Source: Sipunculus nudus
Taxonomy: Eukaryota > Annelida > Sipuncula > Golfingiida > Sipunculidae
Direction: 5' to 3'
NCBI GenBank assembly: GCA_026874595.1
Contig: CM049308.1
Location: 15,996,001 to 16,060,000 of the forward strand
DNA: 64,000 bases
In this document: piece by piece, positions 48,262-58,706 of the stretch
Position numbering within the stretch: position 1 is the first letter of the stretch
Layout: the number at the start of each line of letters is the position of its first letter
Program-made: the position numbers and the translations under genes
Notes under the pieces: model-generated
What the model was told of the DNA's origin: nothing
What the model saw: only the letters and a program-made list of their open reading frames with translations
Databases searched by the model: none

Positions 48262-49107
48262 GGGGGGGGGGGGGGGGGGCTGGAATGATGGGAGTTACAA
48301 CATCTCTGTATTAACATAGTGTATATACATATAGGATTTCCACTTAATTCAACAATACTTACAAGATTAAATAGTCCATTCACAATTACATAATATTTAA
48401 AAAAGGACAGACAGACTGTTAGACAAACAAAGCTGATAATATATTTTAATATTTTAAAGTTTTTCATCTGCAATATTACACATCTGAATACATAAGTTGC
48501 TTTCAAATTTCAGACTTTAATGGCTTAAATCCATACACATACAGCATATGAAAGTTATTTCAACAGTGCTTAAAGGAAAAATTTCATAATTAGTATATAT
48601 ATTTAATGATAATTAAGAGATGATGGACAGACAAGAGCTGATCACTTTATGTTCCATTCTCCTGGGGCAAGAATATGTTTCAATATTAGATCTTAATTTT
48701 TTCTAATCCAATTATCTTTCAAATTGAAAAAATTGTACACATTTGCAATAATAACTAATGTCCCAGTGCACAGGTGACAGTGAGGTGCTAAGGATCAATG
48801 ACAGCTGGGGGGGGGGGGGGGGGGAGAGATGGGATTAACAACACTTTTGCATAAACATTCAGGGGAAACAAAGCCTGATCTCCAATTCTGCTGAGGCTCG
48901 AAAATAATGAACACATGTTTGTATTAGATCCTCATTTTTTTATTTTAAGTTTAATTTGTATACATTTCCAATATAACATATATTTCTGAACATAAACGTT
49001 GATTCATAATTCTAAATTGCATCATCATAAATCTCAATCTTGTCATGTAACACCACATCATGCATACAAATGTATATTTATATATTCATGGGGGGGGGGG
49101 GGGGGGG
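48262..49107 (+). repeat. Three G18 tracts in repeated modules
   Basis: G runs at 48262-48279, 48807-48824 and 49090-49107. Each follows a 'CCAGTGCACAGGTGACAG'-like stretch and precedes 'GATGGGAGTTACAACA'-like text, so they are successive diverged copies of one module. All lie on the plus strand. Confidence 0.9.
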
Positions 49108-50581
49108 AGGGGGTGTGATATGAGAACAATTGTACACCTGTCACAGCAGGGGATCTCCCCCAGTGACTGAAACAAATCAGGAACCCTGGCATAGCTGACT
49201 TCCAGTGACCTGGAGTGGCCTACCTGCATCTGGAACAAAGCAAGTGACTACAATAGACCCTCAAGATAAAATTCAATAACTAGCCTAATTTTCAACCTTT
49301 TAGTTTCAAATTTCAGATTTAAACACATTAAATACTTATGTTTACATTCTAAGAAAATTAAATCAACAGTACTCACAGGGAAAAAATGTGCCATGGTCAA
49401 AGTTGGGTAAAATTTCAGGTACTGATTTTATGTTTATGCTAATAACTTATAAAATTTACAAAATACAGATCTAATTTTGGGTATACAATTGAATCTTAAT
49501 TAAACAAAGTTATATACTTAAAAAAAATTCTCTAGCTTCAATAATTTTCATGAAACCTGAGTAAATATTTTTCCTGATTTTTTACAAAGTCAATTTTGTT
49601 TGGGCACATAACTTTAAACAATTACGCAATACTGACATCATTTCTGGCATGTGCATAGCGAATGTATAGAAAAATATGTATATTATATATGATCAAAGTC
49701 AGATCAGTGGTTTTGATACTAGGCAGTCCTGAAGTGTAACAAAGGGTTTTTAATGAAAAAATGAAGTTTTTCATTAATATCTCGAAGGAATTAAGTTCTG
49801 GTGACCAAATTCTTGGCATGGTAGGGGATTTTGGAGACATCTTACTGTATGCCTAATTTAAGGAACTTAGAGCTGAAGCTGGGAAGCTGAGCTCTAGCAA
49901 ACTGCATAACACTAGGTTGATGTAAACAATATGTGACATGGTGCTTGAAAACTTGAATAAAATCTACAGTTTTTGATCAACTGGTTTCAAATTTTATATG
50001 TTAACAGTTGAAATGCTAACAAAAACATGCTTTGAAAATTAAATCCACAGCAGTTACAGGAAAAAAACGTGCCATGGTCAAAGTTGGGCAAAGTTTAAGG
50101 TACCAATTTTTTATTTTTGCTAATATTTCATAAAATTTAAAAGATTTTGATCAAATTTTGGGTATACAATTTAATTTTGATTAATAAAAGTTATATTACT
50201 GGAAAAAAAGTGCTTAGCTTTAACAAGTTTTGTGTTAAGTGATCAAATTTTTTTCCTGATTATTTACAAAATGCATTATGTTTGGGCCCATAACTTTTTT
50301 AAATTATATAATACAGACCCAATTTCTGGCATGTACATAGGAACCATATAGAGGATTATTTATGGTAAATATGAGGAAAAACAGATGAGTGGTTTTGATA
50401 TTAGGAAGTCCTGAAGTGTGAAAATAGGATTTTAATAAAAAATTAAGGTTTTTCCTTAATTTCTCAAAGGAACGAAGTCGCAAAGACCCAGTTTTCGGCT
50501 TGGTAGGAGATCTTGGGGACATCTAACATTATGCTGAATTTTGGATTCCTATGTCTAACGGTTTCAAAACGTGCCACATCT

Positions 50582-50674
50582 ACGGACGGACGGACGGACG
50601 GACGGACGGACAGACGGACGGATGACGGACAATGGACCACGACTATAGCTCAGATGACTTATAGTCAGCTGAGC
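50582..50674 (+). repeat. (ACGG)n plus family B hairpin
   Basis: About eight ACGG units with one ACAG and a GATG variant, then GACAATGGACCACGAC and the hairpin 50648-50674. Confidence 0.9.
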
Positions 50675-50689
50675 TAAAAAAAAGGGCAA

Positions 50690-51960
50690 AAAATTCAGAC
50701 ACCCAAATTAACCACTTCATCAGTTTAAACCCTATATATATCCAAGTGACAAGATCTGCACCAAACTTTAATAAGTTCTTTCTTGGCCCCCATGTGAATC
50801 CCTTCAACAAGGTCGCCTAGAAATATAGAGTCATGTAATCCCTCTAACAAGGCCTACAGGCCTAATGCGAACCTGTGCAAAGTTTAGGAGTATGAATGGA
50901 GGTTTATTTTTAAAATTTAATATTGATCCTCTTAAGTCCTGCATACAGGTAAAGCTGTATTTACCCAATCTATTCTTATAAAACTGGCAGAACCCTACCA
51001 TAGAATAATTCTTGTAAAGTTTAAACCAATCAGCTTAACAGTTTCATCATAAATCAGTGTATAAGCTAGAAGAGTTTAAAATTACATTTTCCCTTGTAAA
51101 AAACACATCAATGTAGGTAGCGCCACCAATAGCTCAATTTCAGATATGACATACTAGTATGTTACAAACATTGGTATAAAATTTGGTGATTATAGCTCTA
51201 GCTGTTTCTGAGATTTAAATTTTAGTGTGCTTTTTTGGACAGATGACTAAGTTCAACCTCCTGTAACTCAGCCAAAAATCTCTGAAATGAAACCATTCAA
51301 ACAAACTTGAGAAAGATTGTTCCAGGGATCATTTCTGTGAAATATTGGACAATTTGCCTGGACAGTTTCGGGAGAAGAAGATTTTTAAAGCTTTTTAAGT
51401 TTTTTCCCTAAAATATCTAAGAAAATGCAGTTAGAAAAAAATTAAAATCCGATAGAGTTTTTCAGATGACTGATTATTTTCAAAATAATTGGTGATGCTA
51501 AGGCCAAAAAAATTTATAGGTATGGTTCTCAGGCACCGCCCGCATCAATTTTAAACCCCCGCATCAAAAATTTTTATTTTGATTTTTAATAAAAACTTTC
51601 CAATTTTGAGCTGCTGCCGCTCCGACATTTCTTTCAAGAAGATAAAACCATACAATTTCCTTTGTTTTGTAGTGCTTTTACTTATTTAGCAAAATAAAAC
51701 TGTTATTTTCATGGTTTTCCCTTATCATTTGACATTTTTATCGAAACATACCAAAAATTTAAAATAAAAAAAGCGCCCGCCCGCATTGATTTCTGAAAAA
51801 AAGTGCCTGAGAACCACACCTTTTTTTTATTTTGGCCTAACTTCTGCCATTTTTGAGATAGCTAAGGTAAACGTACAGACAACGCATGACAGACGACGCA
51901 CGACAGACGCCGCCGCACCATCGCATAAGCTCATAGGTTCGCTAACAAACAAGCAAATAA
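50690..51960 (+). repeat. Family F repeat, second copy, hosting a MITE
   Basis: Matches 26547-27660: 'CCTGTAACTCAGCCAAAAAT', 'AGATTGTTCCAGGGATCATT', GGTAGCGCCACC (51117). The end 'CATAAGCTCATAGGTTCGCT' follows a GACGCACGACAGACG stretch. It is interrupted at 51501-51836. Confidence 0.6.
51501..51836. mobile_element. MITE, TIR GGTRTGGTTCTCAGGCAC
   Basis: GGTATGGTTCTCAGGCAC (51519) and the reverse complement of GTGCCTGAGAACCACACC (51803) agree at 17 of 18 bases; AGGCCAAAA lies outside both. CGCCCGCATCAATTTT lies just inside each end. The family F copy at 27543-27575 (GGTGCTGCTGGCTCCACCGG…) lacks this segment. No coding frame; superfamily not assigned. Confidence 0.75.
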
Positions 51961-53100
51961 AGATAACCACATAACCTCCTTTCAGACTCCTAATTTACAA
52001 CAATTTATTTCCTTAAAGCAGGATCAATCAAAATATATAAATTATGAATATACATTCAAAACTCTTTGTATAATTCCATTTATAAACCAACAAACTAGAC
52101 TAAGCAGAGAAATAAACACAATGTTCAACTTTCCTTGGCAATGGAGGTTATTAAACTTTTAAATGGCCAGCATCTTTTGTCCAGGCAAAGAACCTAACAA
52201 ACTGTGCTGTATGCCAACTTGATTCTGGTGACATCATGCACACATGATTGTATTCATATGTGTAAGTGCACAGTGTTACAGCTATAGGTAAAAACCACTG
52301 CGTTGTAGGCTTGAAACCAGACTGGCTCATTAATGCCATGTCATAATAGCTTGCTATATTCCAATAACCACTGGTTAATGTTCTCACTTGTGGAGATCTC
52401 TACTACAGTAAAAGCAGGGAAAGGGATGCAATTGTTCATTTATTAATGTTAAGTCATTTAAATTCAGCAAAAAAGTTCAATGAGTTACAGTTTAACATGA
52501 AAGTAGCTAAGGCAATAATTGCCTTTTGATGTTTAGTGAGTAGCATTCAATAAAAATATACAATTAATATCAACATTCATTTAATTTTCCTTGTTGCAAG
52601 CTACATACACCATGATATATAGCTAAAATTGAAATAATTTCAGACTAATGCAGAAATAAGCAGAAATACCATTTCTACTCGCAGAGTAGGTAAACCACTA
52701 CAGGTGGCACCACCTGCAGGTGAAAATCAGCAGTCACATCAACCATGTGTTTGCAAATTTGGTAATGATTGGTGCAGCAGTTCCTGAGATAATAGGTATC
52801 AGATTTTGCATCATATAATAAAAAATATAAAAGCAAACATGTGAAATGATATAATTTTATGGTTTGACATTTTTCAAAGTCCTGCGGACACATCATTTTG
52901 AAAATAAATCTATTCATATAATAAAGAACTCATTTTATTTCCCTTGCTCCAAGGATTCCTTGTCATTGAATCAAAAACTTTAGTGTTCTTAATTACTGAC
53001 ATATCTCAAGGAAAGAGAAACAGACCATTCTGGATCACAGAAAGTAATTGAACAAAGATGACAATCTGTAGATTATACTCACATGTCAGTCATATAATGA
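51961..53100. other. No supported feature
   Basis: AT-rich. GGTGGCACCACCTGCAGGTG (52703) is an isolated palindrome-like remnant of the GGTGGCGCCACC type. No gene is recognised. Confidence 0.45.
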
Positions 53101-53104
53101 CTGT

Positions 53105-53235
53105 CAGGAGTGTGGACGAGTCCACACAACAGAGTCCGAGTGCAAGTCTGTGACCAGGCAACTGGAATCAAAGTCCAAGACCACCATATTTCAAGTCTGA
53201 GCCATGTGGAACCAAAGTCCAAGTCTGAGTCCAAG
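53105..53235 (+). repeat. AAGTCCGAGTCC-rich degenerate repeat
   Basis: Variants of CAAGTCCAAGTCTGAGTCC scattered over ~130 bp; related to the minisatellite at 57244-57480. Confidence 0.6.
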
Positions 53236-53388
53236 AAATTTTAATTAAATGAATTTATTAAATGTTATTTTAAATGGAAATTACCAAAGTATAATGGAAA
53301 TTATCATTTACCGGATATTTAAGTTAGTTTTAAACATGATTTTTACTTGAATGTTTAATTACATTTAGCTGCTGATGCTTGGTATATA

Positions 53389-54335
53389 TGTCGAGGAAAA
53401 AAACGAAAATCTGGGAAGATCCGAAATCTCCCAGGAAGAATGGGAATTCTCACTCTTCACGGGAAAAATAAGAATTCCCATTTTACCGGGAAGAACAGGA
53501 ATCATATCATACCATCTCTTGATTCTCATTTTTACTGGGACAATTGAGAATTCTATTTTTTTCCCAGGAAGAATGGGAATTCTCATTTTTCCTAGATACA
53601 ATTCCTTTTTATAGGTGAGGTGATTTCATTTTTCAGAATTTACTACTATAACCAGAAGTTAATGTCATTAGTTCACCATTGTTAAAAGAGATTTACATGA
53701 TGTTTTGTTTTGTCATGAAAAAGTAGAAAACAAGCTTTTGTTAAAATATTTTATTCAAATATGATATACAAAACCCATAACATTAAAGTGGAAAACAAAA
53801 ACACCTGATATTTACATTTTAGATACAAGCACACATGATACAATTGGAATATAAAAACTTCCAGTTTTGAATATTTTTAAACTACAGTTTGTAAACTTTA
53901 TATCTTATTCACATATTCTATTTTATATGAGTGTAAATAATTTTTTTAACCACTTGAACATTCTGAATTAAAGAAAAAGAAAGATAATCAAAATATCTTT
54001 TTGAAAAAAATAAATGATATAAATTTGAAAAGTGAAAAAAATTGAAAGAGTTATAAGTTGCAATAATGATTCCTGTTCATCCCAGGATTATGAGAATTTA
54101 GGTTTGAATTTCGTAATTCCGGTCTCTCCCAGGAAGAATGGGAATTCTCAATTTTCCTGGGAGAGATTGGAATTTTCATTTATCCTGGGAAAAATGAGAA
54201 TTCTCATTTTACCCAGGAAGAACTGGAATCATTTCATACAATCTCTTGATTCCCATCTTTCCTGGGAAGAATGAGAATTCCCATTTATCCAAAGAAGATT
54301 CTGGATCTTCCCAGATTCTCATTCCTCCCTTGACA
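53389..54335. mobile_element. Palindrome-armed TIR element, TGTCGAGG family, fuller copy
   Basis: Left end TGTCGAGGAAAAAAACGAAA, right end …CATTCCTCCCTTGACA. Left arm 53389-53612 and right arm 54110-54335 are strings of GAGAATTCTC, GGGAATTC, CCCAGGAAGAATGGGAATTC and related words in both orientations. The AT-rich loop includes 'ATACAAGCACACATGATA', closely like 59081 in another family's loop. Open frames 53375-53614 and 54032-54274 only reflect arm repeats. Confidence 0.8.
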
Positions 54336-54560
54336 TACATATGTCTTGAGTCCTTGATCACTGATTACTTTGTCTGCATTATTTTGTGAAGAACCCGGCA
54401 GAGGTTTAAGAAATATTTGGTATAAGAAGGGGACAGGAAGGACTGATAGATTGACAGATTAGACAGACCTATGTACACACAAGTAATTCTACTAATTCTC
54501 CCACCGGTGACTAATATCCAAGCTTGATGCAGTGTAGGATAATTAATCCATGACACGATG

Positions 54561-56689
54561 ACCAGTTTTAAACTGGGCCAGCCCAGATTAAAATTTTGAT
54601 CTGGGCAGGTCCAAATTTAAATCCTGTGGTAAGGACTTTAGGATTTAAATCTGGCCTGGACTGATTTTAAACTGGGCCAGCCCAGATTAGAAATTTGATC
54701 TGGGCCGGTCACGTTAACAATCCTGTGGTGGACTGATTTTAAACTGGACCAGCCCAGATCAGAATCCTAATCTACTCCCAGGCTGGCTTCAATTACACTA
54801 TATTTACCTAGCTGACCTTTCATCAATTGAAAGAATTTGTAAAACATTGTAAGTCATTGATAATAATTAATATTTTATTAATTTTTATTCATATTCTATG
54901 AAAATATCTTTGGTTGGATCCTGTTATATTTATTTTGTTATTTTACCTGTTATGTGAAATGTCTAAAATATGATTATAAAATAATCATGTTAAATATTGG
55001 TACAGTAGAACGCCGTTTTTCCGAAAGCGTCGGGGGACAAGCATTTTGTTCGTATAAACGAACATCTGGAAATGCGGTCAAGGGTCTAGTGGCAAGTGAG
55101 TACGACAGTTAATGATTAACTTTATGCCATTTTACCCGAGGAACACAGGGAAAGGTCAAATGACATCACCAATGAACACGGTGTTCCTATCGATCTAGGT
55201 AATTGAAGACCGTTACATAAGAAAGCCGCTCAAGCACAAGCGTGTAATGAATTATACCTCACCAATGCTGATGTGAGTAAACTGCTCAGTTATTTGGCAT
55301 GACATCCTGTCCCAAGCCGATGACCTATGCTTGCTTGAGTACAAACGAGATGAGGTTGATAACACATAAGTGCTCTTGGATAAGGTTGGGGTTTTTGGTC
55401 TGTGATCTCTCCCCCCTCCCAGTCACCCATTAAAAAATTTGCACATATTGTTACATTGGACCTAAAACTTATAACATACTACATATTAAGCAAAAAGGAA
55501 CTGAAACATCTATTAAGATACCCGAACTTAAGTCACTGAAATTAGGTGACTAAAATTTAACAAACAGAAAAATATATATCTAGTGTACATAAATTCGGTT
55601 GATATTTGCTAATTTGTGTGTGAATTATCAACAAGATCATAATGTATTTAGATAGAACAGTGGGAACAATATTCACCAACTCAGCATTTTAACTACTGAA
55701 GGTAAAGAATATTTGTATTGCAGCATTTAACTATCTTCAATATAGATAAGTTATCAGTTAATAAATTAGCTTTTTTTAAGTTATTAACTCCAAAGTGAAA
55801 ACTCCATCATGTTTGTCACCCTCTGAATTAAAATTCTAAATCCAATTTTCACACATGTTCACCTCTATTTTTGAGACTCCCAAATGACAGTAATCATATC
55901 ATTTTCTCAGCTGTTGATTTTCTGCTATTGAAAATTACAGTAATGGTATCACAAACCTCCCCTTTGCCCCATGTTAGGGCACAATGTCATGCTGCTCACC
56001 CAAATGAGAATAAAGACTGATAAATTACTTTTGTTCACTTATAAATGAGTAAAGCTGGTAATTTAATTATGCATGTATATATTTAATATTACACATGTAA
56101 TTTTGTTATTCAGAACAGAAAATTATCTCAGTTAAGTTGAAAATTCTGATATTAAGTCAAGTAGATGACTCAGAACTGACACATATTCTAAACTGTGATT
56201 AATTATGGTAGTTGGTTTAGGTGAAGTTGATGTGAACTTGCATGCTTGAAGAATTGATGAAACCAAAGAAGAACATTACATTTGTTTGTTAGGTTTTTCC
56301 TCACTAAAATATTTTAAATGATCTTGTTCATTATGTGTTTTGTGCCATTCAAAATGGTGTATCTGGAATAAATGTATACTGTATTATCTGATTTAAGATG
56401 ATAAAAATCACCTAAGATTAGGATTCTGATCTGGTAAGGCCCAGTTTAAAATCAGTCCACCACAGGATTGTAATCATGACTAGCCTAAATCAAAATTCTA
56501 ATCTGGGCTGGCCCAGTTTAAAATCAGTCCAGACCAGATTTAAATCCTAAAGTCTTTTAATCTGGGCTGGCACAGTTTAAAACTGGTCTGGCCCAGATTA
56601 GAATTTTGATTTGGGCTGGTCCAAATCAAAATTTTGATCTGGGCTTGTCCAGTTTTAAATTGGGCCATATTCTAATCTGGGCCTCGACA
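54561..56689. mobile_element. Palindrome-armed TIR element, second TGTCGAGGCCCAGATT copy, left end lost
   Basis: The left arm starts at 54561 (ACCAGTTTTAAACTGGGCCA), missing the outer ~40 bp. The right arm 56410-56689 is complete and ends GGGCCTCGACA. Words as in 2580-5205. The loop part 54790-55000 is the reverse complement of 4600-4790 ('CCTGTTATATTTATTTTGTT') and shows the state of the locus before family A inserted in the other copy. A Tigger-like end starts at 55003. Confidence 0.75.
55003..55430 (+). mobile_element. Tigger/pogo-like DNA transposon end, remnant
   Basis: CAGTAGAACGCCGTTTTTCC, then GAAAGCGTCGGGGGACAAGC and TTGTTCGTATAAACGAAC, closely follow the terminal sequence typical of Tigger/pogo-like elements, preceded by TA. 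No matching right end (…TTCTACTG) was found before 56400 and no transposase frame remains. The right limit is a guess. Confidence 0.45.
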
Positions 56690-57233
56690 TGTACAATTCC
56701 AGCCTAAAATTGTGGGCACAAAATCAACAGCAACTTCTCCAGCTCAACAATCACATGCTTTCATTCTGATTATCAATTTATATAAAGTAATATAATTACT
56801 TATAGTAAGTAACAAATGGAAAGCCCAAACAATATCTCAAATGTTGTAAATGCTGTATAATGTCTGTCCCTTGCGAATTTTAACTAAATGCAAAGAGTAA
56901 TTTTACAGATAGTTATACTGGATTATTAGATTATTAAGGAAGAACAATTAATCATAAATGTATAATCACTCAATCAAAACTAATTATTGAAATGTAAATA
57001 CCTAATCACTGATACTGACTTGAAAGCAAGTTTTTCAGGAGGTTGTTACAAATGGAAAGAACGTGGGTTAATGAAGTTTTTGCAATAAATTTTCAGTGAT
57101 GGCTTGGTCCCAAGTTTTCAAAACAGCTGGTCTTTGTGTATTAAACATAGCTGAAAATTATAATTTTACAAGAATGTCAGGATGCTGATCAAACTTTGGA
57201 GTGTGTTTTGTAAGTGCAGGAACTATATGAATC
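56690..57233. other. No supported feature
   Basis: AT-rich, no gene recognised. Confidence 0.45.
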
Positions 57234-57243
57234 AGTGATCTTG

Positions 57244-57480
57244 TCAACTCAAGTTCAAGTCCAAGTCCAGGCCATTCAAGTGCAAGTCCAAGTCCAGGCC
57301 ATTCAAGTGCAAGTCCGAGTCCAGGCCACTCAAGTTCAAGTCTGAGTGCAAGAATGAATCCAGGACATTGGAGTTCAAGTCCAAGCTGACGTCTGAGTAC
57401 TTGTTTGAGTCCAAGTCCACCTTTGAGTATTAGTCATTTGGAACTCAAGTCTAAGGCCGAGTCCAACACAAATCTTCTTA
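57244..57480 (+). repeat. CAAGTC-rich minisatellite, ~30-bp units
   Basis: The block CAAGTCCAAGTCCAGGCCAT plus TCAAGTG recurs three times from 57252, then decays into CAAGTCTGAGT variants. A shorter relative lies at 53105-53235. Confidence 0.8.
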
Positions 57481-57489
57481 TTAAAAGAA

Positions 57490-57889
57490 ATTTAAAAAGT
57501 ATTTATAAGGAGATTTGCCCAAAAACACACTGGATGTTTGGTTAGAAAGATTCTAGACCTGACAGATACAATTCAGTAACAGTATTTTCGAAGGACATTC
57601 GCCAAAGACCTCCCTGAATATTATGCGTAACAGTCTAGGCTTAATGTATACAATTAATGCCAAGTCTGTCTGGGTGCTAAAAATAATGTATTTGGAGCGT
57701 AGCTTGCAAAATATAGGTCACTATGACCTAATTCCAGGTTTTCAATGAGATTTGCCAAGGACCTCCCTGCTTGTACAGTAAGAAGTTTCTAGGTCTAACA
57801 GTTATGATTTGTGCTCTGTTAACATATGGCCGACAAAGGGTGATCACTATAGGCCTAGCTCAGATGACTTACAGTTGGCTGAGCTAAAA
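57490..57889 (+). mobile_element. Family B 3' tail, isolated
   Basis: 'CTAATTCCAGGTTTTCAATG' and 'AGAAGTTTCTAGGTCTAACA' modules, then GGCCGACAAAGGGTGATCAC and the hairpin 57858-57884 (one variant stem base). The (ACGG)n run is absent. No head nearby. Confidence 0.7.
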
Positions 57890-58706
57890 TTTTATCAAAA
57901 TCTATATTATTTATATTATAGTATATTAGAAGACTATTATGTGCTGAACCAACAGATGCCAATTTTAGGCATTTTATCCATGATGTATATGAAACTAGGG
58001 GTCTGCTATCACCAACTGTTAATAGTGATCTCAAATAGCAGGTGAAATTGTGAACTTTTACCAAAATTTTGCAGCCATTGGTCATGCATAGCACATGGTC
58101 ACTTGATCAAGGTACATTTTAACAATCCATGCCAGAGGAAACAGTCATTTACTGTGGGAGGTTTTTGACCCAGGGTTGCTCAAGACAGGGACCACTGTAT
58201 CAGGTGCAAATCTGTCCCTGATGACTATTACTTTGACTGTAGCAGTAGGTAATAGTTTCGGAACATTAACTTCAATCTTGGCCTACTACAATGGACAAAA
58301 GAAAATAACATTTTTTTATTAATGGTTTTGACCCCTCCCCTGGGCCTCTGCTCCCTCATGAAGCAAGCTCAATAACAGCCATAAGACCACCAATAGGGCA
58401 GAAAAGCATATAACAAACAACAAATGACATGATAAACATGAGTACAGTACTTAAAGGCTGCCAAATATTGTTCCAGATCCAGAGCAAATATTATTATACC
58501 ACCTGGAACAAAGTATAACTATAGTGATAAGTTTGAAAATACATTATTCATTATTAAAATGCTGCCAGCATGCACATTGTCAATATAACACTTTTTTGTT
58601 GACTGATTATGTATTTAAGCACTTGAATGTAGGGCTGTGGGCAGCATCCACACAAACAGGTGATCTATTAATGCCATGGAAACAGCCAGGCTGACAGGTA
58701 TATATA
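57890..58706. other. No supported feature
   Basis: Unique-looking. Short open frames on both strands at 57809-58094 overlap the family B tail and are not credible. Confidence 0.45.

Larger units (their letters stand above)
45892..50684 (+). mobile_element. Family B element hosting a nested family C element
   Basis: Partial head TATGGGTCACTGTGCTCAGC (45892). After 45940 the text is interrupted by family C and resumes at about 47889. It continues with three G18 modules (48262, 48807, 49090), two ~650-bp units (49240-49870, 49920-50560), (ACGG)n (50582-50612) and the hairpin 50648-50674. No protein is encoded. Confidence 0.7.

Noticed and set aside
53375-54274. Two ~80-codon frames with similar peptides
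   Set aside because: Both translate the arm words (GGGAATTC, GAGAATTC) of the element 53389-54335.
8988-57884. Family B tail as a tRNA-derived SINE end
   Set aside because: The GCTCAG…CTGAGC hairpin with a preceding microsatellite and matching head word fits Helentron-associated elements; I see no A/B box promoter and no LINE-like tail.
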